This document shows positions 35,249-48,300 of a DNA stretch of 64,000 bases, piece by piece. Both the position numbers and the translations under genes were made by a program. Origin of the DNA: Lactuca virosa (taxonomy: Eukaryota > Streptophyta > Magnoliopsida > Asterales > Asteraceae); the NCBI GenBank assembly GCA_928212115.1, contig CAKMRJ010000001.1, positions 363,480,287 through 363,544,286 of the forward strand, given 5' to 3'. Below the pieces are notes generated by a model, which saw nothing but the letters and a program-made list of their open reading frames with translations, was not told the origin of the DNA and searched no databases. Each line of letters opens with the position of its first letter. The stretch's first letter is position 1.

Positions 35249-37648
35249 TGTGACAACCCGGAACTTCAAGCTTGTACAATTAATCAATTCAATCAATATT
35301 CAACTTGTTTTGTCGATTTCTAGTACTATTCAAGGGTTCGTTTAAGTGATTCTAAGATTGAGCATGACCAAGGTTGAGTCTAGGAATGGGTCAGCAAGTC
35401 GTATACTGTCAATACAAGGCCATACACACCTTTGGAGGGAGTGTACGGCCGTACACATGGGTGTGCGGCCGCACACACACCTCCTGACAGCACACTCACT
35501 TTTGACAGTGCTCACACTCCTATATAAAGGGTAGACCCCTTCCCTTTCATTCCTTTAACACCTTGGCAGCACACAACACCATTTCTCTCAAGCTTCTTCA
35601 ACCACAAACCCTCCCAAGGCTTCAAAAACGTGAGTAATCCATCCCTTAACTTGTTGTGCATGAAGAACCTCTTGATCTAGGCCTTGAATCATGAAAGTCC
35701 TGTCATGTTCTTCATCTCTTTGAAGGAGTACGACCACACACTCATGTGTGCGGCAGCACACTCATGTGTGTGGCAACACACTCCTGTGTGCGCCAGCACA
35801 CTCATGTGTGCGGCAATACACTCCTGTGTAAGGCAGCACACTCCTTTGTACGGCTACACGCTCATGTTTGCGGCATCACACTCCTGTGTACAGCCACACA
35901 CTCCTGTGTACGGCAGCATACTCTTATGTAGGGTAGCACACTCCCTTGTGCAGCAGCACACACATTTGTGCGACCATAAACACACCATAGGACCACAAAC
36001 CCATTTCTATGACCCTAAACTTGTACTACAACCAAGTATGGGCCTAGGACACTTCATGGGTGCAAGTATGGACCTTGAAAACACCTCAAAGGCACCTTCC
36101 ATCACGAGTGTACGGCCGCACACTCATTGGGCCGCATACCCATGGCCGTACACACCTTTAAGGTCCTAACACTTAGTGCAAATAGTCCCAAGTTCTTAGA
36201 TTGGTTCTTCATCACATCTAGTGGTGAAATACCATCATTTGACTCCTTTTGTGTCATTACTTGTTGATTAGGATCAAATCGTGTCCAAAGCTTCACTTGA
36301 CCACCCAGCTTTCTGTATCGATCCTTCAATCAAACCACTCGCTCAAGGTGAGTTCATACCCCTACATTTTCCGTATTTTTAATGTTTTCAGGGGGGATAC
36401 AAGCTAAACATAAATGTTTTCAAAACTCATGAAATTCTCATACTTTAACCCTTTTGTACTGTGTTGAGCATAAGGGACGTTTTCACTAAACTTGCATGAT
36501 TTTCCGGACTCGCTATTCACTACGTTTTACATGCAAACTATAATCGGTATAGTTTGGGATTTTATAAACATAACAAGTATAGAAACTTTCACTACTCAAC
36601 GTATGCACTAAGACAAAAATAGTTTACAGTTTGCATCACTACTTTATCGCGTTTTCATAACTGTAATTATCACTACAAACGGTATACATTCGGATTTTCA
36701 CTACGGTAGAACGCTACTACACTACATGTAAACTAGATTGTACGATACTGTGAGGCGCTACTTCACTACTGTACCCTTAGGTGTACAGGGATAAATCCTA
36801 TCATAGTATAACCAGAGTCTCCTGGAGGGAGAGCGTGAGATTTGTGAATAGATCTATTCGGGACTGACAATCCCACACCCGAACTGCTAGCTACAGTTAG
36901 GCAGGCATGCCTAGGGTGACAAATGTCATTTAACTCGACGCCTGAAGAACGTTGGAAAGGTCTCTAGTCATATCAAGCATGGTTATACGACTCACATTAT
37001 GTATAATTCACCCTTTAGTTTACAACCTGTCACCCTTCAACGGTTTTATTTATACTAAATAGAACTAACACACTACGTATAAAGGCTGAAGCCAGGGTTT
37101 TTAACCAAAATCGTTTATGCAAGGATTTCATATACAATATACTTTTACTTCATGATTAGCCTTAGCTAGTCACATGAAGTAGTATTTTCACATATCACTA
37201 CAGTTTTCAGTAACGAACATTCATGGTTTATTTGGAACGGATAACGCTACATTTTTCACTTAAAGAAAATATCGGATTTTCTTGACGCTATACAAAATAC
37301 TTTTTACGAGCTCATCAACAAGTTTTCATTACAAACTACCGCTTATGAACTCACCAGCTTTATGCTGATATTTTTCAAACTGCTTGAATTCTCAGGAAAT
37401 CAGGAAATCAGTAGACAGGTACCTGCTGGATTTTTGAGAAGCTGGAGCAATAAGAGTCTTATGTATATATTTTATATATACTCTCTGATGTAGGTCCAAA
37501 CGATTTTCAAATTGATGTAAACATCTTCATATATGTATTCACTGTGATGGTTGCGTTGCTATGGTTGCTATTTTACATTGGTTGTGATGCTATACATGAC
37601 GTCCTCCGCCCCGGAACGATTCCGCCATCACGGTTTCGGGGTGTGACA
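35249..37648 (+). repeat. Nested Gypsy 3' LTR, family B (2400 bp)
   Basis: It begins TGTGACAACCCGG after CCTCTAACGGGGGGATGA and is collinear with the 5' LTR except in the minisatellite and a small duplication (GGAAATCA repeated at about 37395-37410). It is followed directly by GATGG. Confidence 0.92.
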
Positions 37649-37653
37649 GATGG

Positions 37654-37805
37654 CGAAGGCGTGATCGTGCACCTCCTCATATTTTCATGATTGATTCTGG
37701 GGATACTCTGATGTCTGAACCATTTTGAAAACAAACTGTAATAACTTAATGGTTTTAAAATGTATTAAAAAGTTTAAATTTGGCTTGAATTTTATGGGTG
37801 TTACA
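37654..37805 (+). repeat. Outer Gypsy 5' LTR, end part
   Basis: It matches 43021-43171 at the end of the outer 3' LTR (CGAAGGCGTGATC to GGGTGTTACA) and is followed by the primer-binding site at 37809-37821. Confidence 0.9.
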
Positions 37806-40800
37806 AGTTGGTATCAGAGCCTTGGTTTGAGTGAATTGAAGGAACACTCGTGTGAATCCAGTCTCAAATCAAGGAAAGGATTTTAAAATGAATTTTTAAA
37901 TGGTTTTCAAAATAAGTAAAGGAGGATGCAGGGTGTACAATCAGCCAGAGCCAGAAAGTAGACCCCAAAATACCATACAGTTATTTGATTATGTGATATG
38001 TTAGAACAGCATGCTAGTACTAGGCTATCGATCTTCAGGAATTGCATGATAGAATTTCCTGATTACATGATGCCTGCTAGCCTAGGGTTTCCTTATATGA
38101 GATTGACATCATTATTGTAGTTGTTTAGTGTATGCATCACGGCTGTACATAACTAAGATCTTATAGCCCAAGAATGTTTGATTTGGACTTATGTTCTGTT
38201 CTTATTGATTGGGGCTTAGGGTAAGATTGGATATTCGAACGTCTATAGGGTCCAACGTTATGTATGTCTAGCATACACTAGTGCTACATGGTTGGTGGAA
38301 GTTTCATGGATGGGTGGGTTGTGTGGGACCAGTAGACCAGTGATGAGATATTTGGCATTCCTCTAGGGGTGAGGGTCGAGTGCTCACTATGTTTATGTTT
38401 ATTGTTATGGTGTTGTGGTGATACTTGAGACAAATATGGGTAGGTGTGGAAGGTAGTATGGGCCCGTACTACTGAAAGCACAGGACTCATACGCGTAGCA
38501 AGGAAGTCACAACCCCTAGGGTTGGGTAGGGAGTTGGTCCCCTGTTATATTATGGATTATCAGAGATCTTTCTGGCGTCTTACCAGAATGGTGGTTACGA
38601 GACGTCTTGAGACTGGATCCAGGTTATGATCGGGAGTTGGCAGCTAGGATAGGCCAGCATTGTTAGAGGATCGTGTCAGTGAGATCATCCGGGAGGAGGT
38701 GATTGAGATTGTTCGGGGACAGTTGCCGGAGATGTTTGGGTCTATCAAGACCGTTATGGTCGAGTATTTCGACGAGCGCTATACAGCTAGTGCCGAGACG
38801 ATTGTCGTGACAGCTATAGCAGCTGTAACAACGGCAGGGGGAGGAGCCAGTTAGGTCTTCTAGTATCGGGACTTCGATGATGCGAAGCCCCGACTTTTGA
38901 TAGGGTGCAGGACCCGGTTATAGCCATGAGGTACCATATGACGTGAAGGGATGTTGCTTCACGTGTTCATGTTCTACCGACCAGAAGGTCAGACACGCAC
39001 TGAACCTGCTAAGGTCCAGGGCGAAGGATTGGTGGGGACTTGTTATTGGGATGTATTCTGAGGAGCAGAGAGTTGCAGTTACTTGGGATCAGTGAGGTGT
39101 TATGTACTTGTTACAGTCTGCGGGTTAAGCGGGAGAGTCTAGCACATGCGATTCTAGATTGAGGCTTCGGTGATTTTGCTCGAGGTCGGAATGTGAGTCG
39201 CGGGGACTTCGGAAAGGAGTAATGATTGTGTTCAGCTGGAGTTATGCAACTGGAATTAAAAATTATTGATAGGATTGGAATGTTGTTTTCTAGGGCAAGG
39301 ATTGTGCCTTTTCAGTTTACGAGCTCGAAGGATTAAGCAGGCTTGTGACCCCAGGATCAGGTTGTATTCTAACTCGGGTCGATGTGGCATAAGTATTTTG
39401 GAGGTCCATTTCGCCTTGGATCTCTTGTATCGGACGATAAGGATTGATTGAGCGATCTATTGCACTTTCGGGATTGTAGACTATGTCTTGGGAGTGGTTG
39501 TAGCCTGGTTTAGGGTAAAGGTTGTTTCAGCTACTGCAGTTCAGCTGTGGATGATTGAGCTGGTGATTGAGTCAGGATGCGAGGCCCTGAATGATATGAT
39601 TTCTAGAGCCGAGAGCGGGAGATTTGTTGGAGCACCTTGGGAAGAAGGGTATTATATGGGAGGTCTGCGGACAGGGTCCCACATGATGGTTATTCAGCGT
39701 TGTCAGGATTTAGTGGTTTTAGTAAGCGTTATTGATTGGTGAGGGAAGCACCAAGGGAAGTAGCCCGTTGTTGAGACATTAGTTGGAGTATCTATCTTTG
39801 GACTTTAAGATTTGGGAGTGGGATCATTCGAGCATTGGGGACTGTTGGTGTCCCTGGGATTCAGAAAGTGTTCAACTAGTTATTAGAAGTGTGTGATCAG
39901 TGGGGATTGGCTGGTAATGGAGCACTAATTGGTAAGAGTTGGTTGTATTTGGATCGATCGTTGGTAGTGAGAAAGATTGGAAATTCTCCAATTTTCATGT
40001 ATTGTGAAGACTTAGTCGAATCTAAGTGGGGGAGAATTGTCCCGTGATATAGAGGCAGGATTGGTTTTGGAAATAGGATATGTTTCGCATCATTGTTATG
40101 AAGGAAGACAACCTAAGTGGTTGTTTGGTTTGTGGGTTGTGTGAATTGAGAGTTCGGTAAAACTCCCGAGCATATGTATCACATTTTCCTGGTGATTGAT
40201 AGCAGAAGTCGGGAGACCAGGTTGGAGTTCTAGTCATGAATTGTGTTCAGTTCGAGTATTCGGCCGAGGGTGTGCTCGACTCTGAAGGTTTTGGATTGAT
40301 AGGTTGAGGGTTTTGATAGTTGCCAGAACTCGGCAGTGCATTTAGCACAGGTGTGCGGGTTATTAGCATATGCGGTAGACACGCAGGTCAGGGAACAGAC
40401 GACGTATTTCCGAGAGGATGGACGATCGACATGAGGCCTAGGGTTAGGCCGGGTTAGAGTCCACGAAATGGATCAGGAGTTAGGAACCCTAAGTGGGTGA
40501 GAACAGTCTGCATGGGAAACATCACCAGGGGGTGGTCCAAGGAGATGTTCAATAGTTTAGAGTGGTCCAGATGACTGAAGGCCTAGTGAGGCGGTCCAGT
40601 CATGCTGAAGACTCTATATGTGTTTGTAGATGTATGTGCAGGTATTGAGTATGCTGCTATGCTATATCAATCAGTAGGTCTGTTCCCAAGTATTGAACAT
40701 GTTGTTGGAGTAGGCTGAAGACTCCGGTATATTTTGGGTTGATCGGAAGTTGTTATTAGAAATCGGATAGAGTACAGTGGATCTTGGTGATCTCATCAGT

Positions 40801-41731
40801 TTGGAGTGTCGCATGGGATTAATCTGTTTGGGTCAGGTAATACTCCAGTTAGGTGACTGGGAGTAGATCTGAATGGGTATTCGTCAGTTTTAGGAAGGCT
40901 TGGGACTAGAATGTTCTGTCGTTCAGGTTCTAGGAACCGGATTAGACCTGGTTAAGCTAGTGATAAGACTGTAGGAACGTCACTACAGTTATGAAGTCAA
41001 GGAAGCAATAGATTGCTTAAGATTGCTGGTGATGTAAGGCTACCATTAGTCATGTAGCAATTCCTTTTTAACCATGGGTTTGGTAACGACGGGATTTGAC
41101 GCATGGATCCGATCGGTTGGATCAGGAGGTTGTTAGAGCCGCAGTGGCATGATAACTAGTGGCAACTAGTTCCAGGGAAGGATTTCGTTCGGAGGTCGTG
41201 TGAGGAAACTATGTGGGAGTCCTTTATCTCCGTGATCGGGACGGAGCCCGGTAGGTCAGATGATTGGTGAACGAATTGAGACCAGGGAGGTCTCGGTAGA
41301 TTTTGGAAAGCAGCCATGGGGCAGCATACTGCTTCAGGCAGATCAGTGTTCAGACAGTTTCCGTGATTAGGGCGGTATTGATAAATTGGGTCTTCAGGTG
41401 TATGAGAAGTATCTCGATGTTGGAACCCCCAGATATCAGGAGTTGAATAGTTAGATGAGAGACAAGCGGACTGGGCTCAACAATAATGATTTGGTATGAG
41501 AGGTCTTTCAGAGATCCAGACAATCACGAGACTTCAGGTTTTGGATCGTGTAAATGTGATCATATTATAAGGGATTCGTTTATTTTAAGTTTTAGAACCA
41601 TGCGAGGGTTGGTTACGGTTGCCTGGGAAAGGCTAGGGTTATGCTCGGGACTGCAGTTCAAGCTGTTTGGCGTGTAAGGAATGAGAAGAAACGATTTCGA
41701 GGACGAAATCAAATTTAAGTGGGGGAGAGTT
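37806..41731 (+). other. Outer Gypsy interior, mostly decayed
   Basis: It starts with PBS TGGTATCAGAGCC (37809). The leader holds a long hairpin: TAGTGTATGC (38126-38135) pairs with GCATACACTA (38271-38280), enclosing CATAAC/GTTATG. A gag relic follows at 38640-39120. From 39120 to 41690 no domain was recognised; an LTR-like phrase ('ggcggtccagtcatgctgaag') occurs near 40588. The end is AAGTGGGGGAGAG polypurine tract after TTCGAGGACGAAAT, the usual end of chromovirus interiors. Confidence 0.75.
38640..39120 (+). pseudogene. Decayed Gypsy gag fragment
   Basis: An open stretch reads VSEIIREEVIEIVRGQLPEM (38672 on), typical of the helical start of chromovirus gag. Pieces in shifting frames further on (YRDFDDAKP; A(K/R)DWWG; SEEQRVAVTW) match the order of the retrotransposon gag domain. 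Stops and frameshifts are frequent. No zinc knuckle was found. Confidence 0.6.
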
Positions 41732-43171
41732 GTAACATCCCATTTAAAATGTTATAATTAAATAATAAACCTGGAACCTGAGAAGCAATTTGTATTATTA
41801 TTATATGTTATTATAGCCCAAAATCAAATAACAATTAGCTGGGAGTTGATTTCAGGAAGCCAAATCACAAGATTTGAATCTCCAGGGATTTAAGTGTAAT
41901 TCTGGAATTTATTTTGTAAAGATTTATAGAAGCCGGGTGTTAAAAAGTAAATTATGGATCTAAGATGAAAGGATTTTGAAAAGGAGGGACCATTTGGTAA
42001 ATTTCGGACTTAGGTTGAAAGAAAAGAGGGAAAGAGGGATCAATTGTGTCTTTATGGGAAACTTTTAAGTGAAGCGGGTATTTAAGGGTCCCGTAACACT
42101 AACCCTAAGGACCATATATGTGCAGCCGTCATCTCACCACTCTCACTCCTTCCGCCGCTACCCTATCGCCACCATCCGTTCGTTGTTTTCCGATCAACCA
42201 GCACCACCGGACAACCTCATTGGGCTTTGGCCCATTACTTGACTTTTGTGCCTTAAGGATAATTGGGTGGGCCTTAAGGAAAGACCATGTAGAGGATTGG
42301 GCCCAATTTGGAATTTTAGGCCATACATTGGGCTTTGGCCCATTACTTGACTTTTGTGCTTTTGGAGTGTGAGTTGGACTTTGAGCTTGGAACCCAAATA
42401 TTAATTGGGTATTGTTTGATGTTGACAGTTCGGGAACCTATCAACCAACAACTAGAGTGTATCTGTGGGACTTCAGCAGTGTCAGGTGAGTTCTCCTCAC
42501 TATATCAACAGGGTCTAAGGCACCAAGGCCAGCCCTTTATGGATTGTATTCAGATTATTGCATGTTATGCTTACTGATTTATATCGTGGTAGTTAGGATG
42601 GTGATATGATGATGCTATGTTAGTGACCGGTTAGGTCTGTATCCCGGTTATTGGGATGTTGCTATGATTGGTGATCTGTTAGATCGGGTTGACTATTATA
42701 TGAAATGAGCTAGCGTATGATATTTATGTGCACATGTTTGTTTGATTGGGGGTTGGGTTGAGGTGGTCCTGTTTTGTCCGGATAGGCTGTAGGCCCTGCG
42801 TGGCGGTCCAGACATGCCGAAGGCTCGAAGAGCAATCCAGATAGACTGAAGGCCTGTGAGGCGGTCCAGTCAGGCTGATGACTCATTATGCATGCTGTTT
42901 TGTATTGGTTATATGATATGGTTATGTTTGTATGGCGTTGGTATTTTGGAGAAACTCACTAAGCTTCGGGCTTACAGTTGTTGATTTTGTTTCAGGCACT
43001 TCTGATGATTGCGGGATGACGAAGGCGTGATCATGCACCTCCTCATATTTTCATGATTGATTCTGGGGATACTCTGATGTCTGAACCATTTTGAAAACAA
43101 ACTGTAATAACTTAATGGTTTTAAAATGTATTAAAAAGTTTAAATTTGGCTTGAATTTTATGGGTGTTACA
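41732..43171 (+). repeat. Outer Gypsy 3' LTR with internal deletions (1440 bp)
   Basis: It is near-identical to 25178-25666 and to 26865-27208 and 27405-27847 of the 5' LTR, but the GC-rich middle and part of the repeat block are missing. It keeps the donor-like site (42486) and acceptor-like site (ending 42995). It ends GGGTGTTACA followed by ATTTA. Confidence 0.9.
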
Positions 43172-43218
43172 ATTTAATCCTAATAAAATTATAAGTTTGG
43201 ATATAAATATGAATTTTA

Positions 43219-43742
43219 GGTGCCGTTTGGCAGATGAACCGGACAAAACACGACAGGACATGACTGTACTAAACATGACAGGACTTGACTGGACTGGACA
43301 AATAATTTGTATTGCATTTGATAAGATTGGAATATAACAAAACAAGTTATCTTAAATCAATAAACCCAAAACTTTAGAGATAAACTTCAAAAAAAATCAT
43401 ACCCGGATGATGAAAGTCAAATGCACTGATGAGAAATCGTGGCTGATGAGAATCAAAATGGGTTTGAATGATTATCAGATAATCATTTATCATGTATGTA
43501 TAGCGGGAAATCTTGAGATGAAGGTTGGAGACACGTTCAGAAGAGGGATAGTTTAGTCCAACATAGAAAAGAAATACACGTGTACCGTTCAAATCTACCA
43601 ATTTTGGTGGGACTATTTTTTAAATGAATTATCGCATTGACTTGGTCAAAGTTCTCTTCTGTTCTTGTTCTAGGTTACGCCAAACACCTCCCAAAAATTT
43701 TAGTAATGTTCTGCCCACCTAATTCAATCCACCAAACGGGCC
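43219..43742. mobile_element. TTA-flanked MITE (524 bp, PIF/Harbinger-like)
   Basis: The left end GGTGCCGTTTGGCAGAT and the reverse complement of the right end (GGCCCGTTTGGTGGAT) form terminal inverted repeats. TTA at 43216-43218 and 43743-43745 is a 3-bp target duplication as made by PIF/Harbinger elements. No transposase. The superfamily is inferred from the TTA duplication. Confidence 0.65.
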
Positions 43743-43745
43743 TTA

Positions 43746-44184
43746 TAGTTTGAAATAGATATATATGTAATTTTAATTATTGTAAAAGATATAAAAGTAA
43801 TATTAAATGTTTCTAAGGATATGATTGAAATTTTCTATTTTTAAATAGTTGTCATCATAATCATACTAAGCAAGAGTTTAGAAAAAACTGTTTATAATCA
43901 TTATAAAAGGTAAATACTTTAATTAATATTAACCAAGATAGAGTTCTTTTTAGTTTTTGAAGGTCATCTCTCAATATAATTAGAAATTAGAAGACCATAT
44001 ATTAAAGTATCAATCGGAGACTAAGAAGTTAAGGTTTCACATGCTACTGTGAAATTAGTTTCTCATTTGCACAAACATTGGTAATTATATAATATTTAAG
44101 TTGTTTAATATTGTAAGTTTGAAACACCAAAAAGAAAGATAGTGGGTTTAATTGAAATTTTGAGTAACAAAATGAGAATCACAA
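43746..44184. other. AT-rich intergenic DNA
   Basis: No gene, repeat structure or RNA gene was recognised. Confidence 0.6.
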
Positions 44185-44562
44185 TTAGCGGTGTAAACGA
44201 TCCAAACTAAACGTGAGCTACTCGAGATCGACTCGTTAAAAGCTCGACTCTTAATATTAGGCTCGTTTATTAAACGAACTCGATCTTAAGCCTGCGTCAC
44301 TAAGTTCGATTAGGCTCACAAGACAAAACGATCGTATATATACTATAATTTATTATTATTTTTATATGTTAAAATAAAAACACATTTCCAAAATCAGGGA
44401 TTTAGGATATTAGTAAACGAGCTTTTTAACGAGATCAAATCAAGATCAATATTATTTAGACTCGTTAAACAAATAACGAGCCGACATGGAGCCCAAGTCG
44501 AGCTTGTATCATTCTTCACGAGCTCGAGCCGAACTCCGTACTATAAAACTCGAGCCCCTTAT
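44185..44562. repeat. 'gctcgtttaa' interspersed repeat, cut by a Copia
   Basis: Dense GAGCTCGA/GCTCGTTTAT/AACGAGCC motifs on both strands resemble a common plant hAT-like non-autonomous repeat. It stops abruptly at the Copia LTR (44563), so the Copia seems to have inserted into it; the other half would lie beyond the window. Confidence 0.4.
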
Positions 44563-45349
44563 TGTTGGGTTATGAGCAAAACAACATTCCTATGGTGTCA
44601 TGCAAACCCTAATGTTTGGATTTAGTTTTTCTATTTGTACATGCAATAATTGTCCAAGACTTGCAAACCCTAATCTAGCATACAACAAAACGAATGTAAC
44701 ATCTAATCAACAAGTTAGAAAGTTACCTTTGATTGTTGCTTGAAGATCTTGAGCTTTTGAGAACCTTAGCACCTCAAATGTTGTGCCTCTACTAGATCAC
44801 AAACACCAAAGCAAATTGGAGAATCTTAGAGAGAGAAGGGAAGGTAATTTAGGCTCTTGGAACTCTTCTTAGGGTTGGTGTAGCTGAAATTATGAAGCCT
44901 AAGGATCCTTTATATAGGTGAGGAATTAGGGTTTCAGTCAAACACTTATCTGGTTGCTTAGGCTCTAAGCAACCTATAAGAATCTTCCAGAATCCCTCCT
45001 TGGACGAAATCTTATGGGCTATCCATAAGGATTTCGTCCAACCCCTTTCCAAGGGTTCCTCAGCCCATCTTGCAATTATCCAATAATTACAAGTTCAGTC
45101 CCTTTAATTCAATCAATCTCTTTTGACCACAAAATTAATTCTAAATTAATTCTTGACCAATATTAATTAAAAAAATATGATTTCTCCTTTAATATATTAT
45201 TCATATAATATATTAATAAACCATAATAACCTCTTTCTCCATTATTCATCCGGTCAAGTTGCTATGGTGAAGGCAACCCAAAAGGACCATGCTACAACCG
45301 GGTCAAGTTCATACCAAATATAGTTATGGCTTAGACACCTAATCCAACA
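44563..45349 (-). repeat. Copia 3' LTR (787 bp)
   Basis: On the minus strand it begins TGTTGGATTAGG after the polypurine tract CCAAGTGGGAGAC (45350-45362) and ends CCCAACA. A TATATAAA box is at 44909-44916, and a donor-like AAAG/GTAACT at 44727/44726 corresponds to the donor of the other Copia LTRs. Confidence 0.88.
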
Positions 45350-48300
45350 GTCTCCCACTTGGATAAGTCTAATAACTATAAATGTAAGTATGACTTCAAA
45401 ATTCGATTAGCAATCGTAGGTCTCCAAAGCTGCTGTCGAACTCTGACACAATCCAATTCATGACAGTCTTCTTTCATACTTACTTCCAACGTATGATCGA
45501 CTGTGGATAGTTTAAATAATCTTATTATTTAGGAAGTCAAAAACATGCAAAGTGAAACGATAGTAAATAATCAACATAAGACAACAACATTACTTATAAA
45601 TAATACTCTTTTATTTAATCATCAAATGTTAATTACAATTTATCTATTACAAGTTTCTAAAATCTATCTAATCACCAAAACTAATATCGTCCTTTAGCCC
45701 AATGCTCCTAGCGTGCTGTAAGTGCTTAACCCTACTCAGTCCCTTCGTAAGGGGATCTGCTGCGTTATCCTCTGACGATACCCTCTTTACTACGAGGAGT
45801 CCCTCTTCTACCCGGTGTCCAAAGAAATGATATTTCCTGTCGATATGCCTGGATCTGCCATGATCCCTCGTTTCCTTGGTTAAGGCAACCGCACCTTCGT
45901 TATTGCAGAAAATTTTCCATAGGCTCCTTTATGACCGACACAACTCCAAGGTCTCCGATGAAGTTCTTTAGCCATATTTCCTCCTTCGACGCTTCGCTCG
46001 CTGCTATGTACTCTGATTCGCACGTTGAATCAGCCATGGTCTCCTGCTTGGAACTTTTCCATGTCACTGCTTCTCCATTCAGGGTAAAGACCTAGCCTGA
46101 CTGAGATCGGAAATTATCCCAGTCAGTCTAAAAACGAGCGTCACTATACCCTCGCACTCTCAAGTCATCACTCCCACCGAGGATAAGAAACCATTCCTTA
46201 ATCCTCCGAAGGTACTTAAGAATATTCTTTACTGCGATCCAATGTGCTCTACCAGGGTTCCCTTGATATCTGCTGACCATGCTCAAAGAGAAGGCCACAT
46301 CAGGGTGAGTACATGTCATAACATACATGATTGAGCCAATTGCGGAAGCATAAGGTACTCGGCTCATCTCTGCTATCTCGATATCAGTACTCGGACTCTG
46401 AGTCTTACTCAACTTGGTATTGCTTTGGATTGGTAACTCCCCTTTCTTGGAATTTTCCATGCTAAAACATTCCAACACTTTATCCAAGTAAGTACTTTGA
46501 CTAAGTCCTATTAGCCTCTTACTCCTATTTCTCAATATCCTTATCCCTAGAATATAAGCAGCTTCTCCGAGGTCCTTCATAGCCAAGTACTTCCCAAGCC
46601 AGAACTTAACCTCCTGCAAGGTTGGGACATTGCTTTGACATATACACAAGACTCATCCTCGCTTCTTGAGAACATAAACTCTTTGACTTTCTCATCAAAA
46701 CAAAGATTCCATCTGCGAGATGTTTGTTTCAATCCATAGATGGATTTCTCAAGCTTACACACTCTATTAGGGTGTTTCGCATCGACAAAACCCTCTGGCT
46801 GACTCATGTAAACATCTTCAGCCAACTTTCCATTTAGGAAAGTGGTTTTGACAACCGTCTGCCATATTTCATAATTATGAAATGCAACTATGGCTAGGAT
46901 AACCCTTATAGACTTAATCTTCGCTACTGGTGAGAAGGTCTCATCATAGTCAACTCCAGGAGTTTGAGTAAAGACCTTCGCAACCAATCGCGCCTTATAT
47001 GTATGTACTTTCCCATCCATGTCGGTCTTCTTCTTGAAGATCCATTTGCACCCGACCGTCATACGACCTGGCACATTGTCAACAAAGTTCCAAACTTGAT
47101 TGTCATACATGGACTGAATCTCGCTGTCCATAGCCTCTTTCTATTTCACAGACTTCGGGCCTGCCATGACTTCCTTGTAGTTGTTAGGTTCATCCAAATT
47201 TATCAGTGTGCTATCACTGATAAACGTATCACCTTCAGTAGTAATATGGAAACCATAAAACTCGGGTGGAACACTAACTCTACTGGAACGTCTAAGAGGT
47301 AGGGATTCGTCAATCGGTTCAACGGGAGTTTCCTCCTCGGGTTGAGTGCCAGTGTTAGAGGTTCCTCCATCGCTTGATTCTTGAAGCTCTTCAAGATCAA
47401 TTTGCCTCCCACTGTCCTCTTGGCATATGAGTACTCGCTCTCAGAAAACCCCTCTCCTCGCAACGAAGACAACATTGTCACTCGGTCTATAGAAGAGATA
47501 TCCAAAGGACTTCTGTGGATAGCCGATGAAAATACACCGCTTACTACAAGGTTCGAACTTGTCGTGAGTCTCTCGTATTACGAAAGCCTCGCAACCCCAA
47601 ACCTTGATATGTGCCAATGAGGGAACTTTCCCACTCCACATCTCGTGAGGTGTTTTGGCAACCTTCTTAGTTGGGACTAGATTAAGGATATGGGTGGCAG
47701 TCTCTAAGGCATACCCCCAGAATGAGATAGGTAATGAAGCTCGACTCATCATGGAACGAACCATGTCCAACAAGGTTCGATTGCGCCTCTCAGCCACACC
47801 ATTCAATTGCAGTGTCTAAGGTGGCGTCAATTGCGAAACAATTCCGCATTCCTTGAGGTAGTCGTGGAATTCAATACTAAGGTACTCACCTCCACGATCG
47901 CATCGGAGCATCTTAATTTTCCTACCCAACTGATTCTCCACTTCTTTCTTAAACTCTTTGAACTTTTCAAAGGTTTCTGACTTGTGCTTGATTAAGTAGA
48001 TATACCCATATCTGCTATAATCATCAGCATAAGTCACATAGAAGCGATTTGCATCCCTTGTGGTGGATCTAAAGGGTCCACACACATCTGTATGTATGAG
48101 ATCCAATAAACCCTCACCCTTTTCACAAGTACCAGTGAAGGGTGACTTGGTCATCGTTCCAAGTAAACAAGATTCGCACGTGTCATCCGATTTGAGGTCG
48201 AATGACTCCAACACTTCATCCTTTTGGAGTTGGGATATGCGCTTCTTGTTGACATGTCTAAGACGACAATGCCACAAGCATGCTTTGTCCAAACCATTGG

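Larger units (their letters stand above)
27848..37648 (+). mobile_element. Nested full-length Gypsy chromovirus (9801 bp)
   Basis: It has TGTGACAACCC..GGGTGTGACA ends, LTRs of 2359 and 2400 bp, and target duplication GATGG at 27843-27847 and 37649-37653. The order gag, protease, reverse transcriptase, RNase H, integrase, chromodomain fits Ty3/gypsy, probably Tekay/Del. The tail CCCTCTAACGGGG and a purine tract precede the 3' LTR. No PBS follows the 5' LTR: instead the next about 37 bases copy the DNA that flanks the 3' LTR (GAGGGCGAAGGCG compared with GATGGCGAAGGCG). Confidence 0.95.
25178..43171 (+). mobile_element. Degenerate Gypsy element, host of a nested Gypsy
   Basis: It starts TGTAACATCCC and ends GGGTGTTACA, flanked by ATTTA at 25173-25177 and 43172-43176. 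The 5' LTR runs 25178-37805 but includes a complete second Gypsy (27848-37648); without it and one GATGG copy the LTR is about 2.82 kb. The PBS TGGTATCAGAGCC lies at 37809, the interior is 37806-41731, and the 3' LTR is 41732-43171 (1440 bp). The 3' LTR is short because it lacks blocks equivalent to about 25667-26860 and 27208-27405. The interior has only a decayed gag and no recognisable pol, so it is non-autonomous. Confidence 0.9.
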
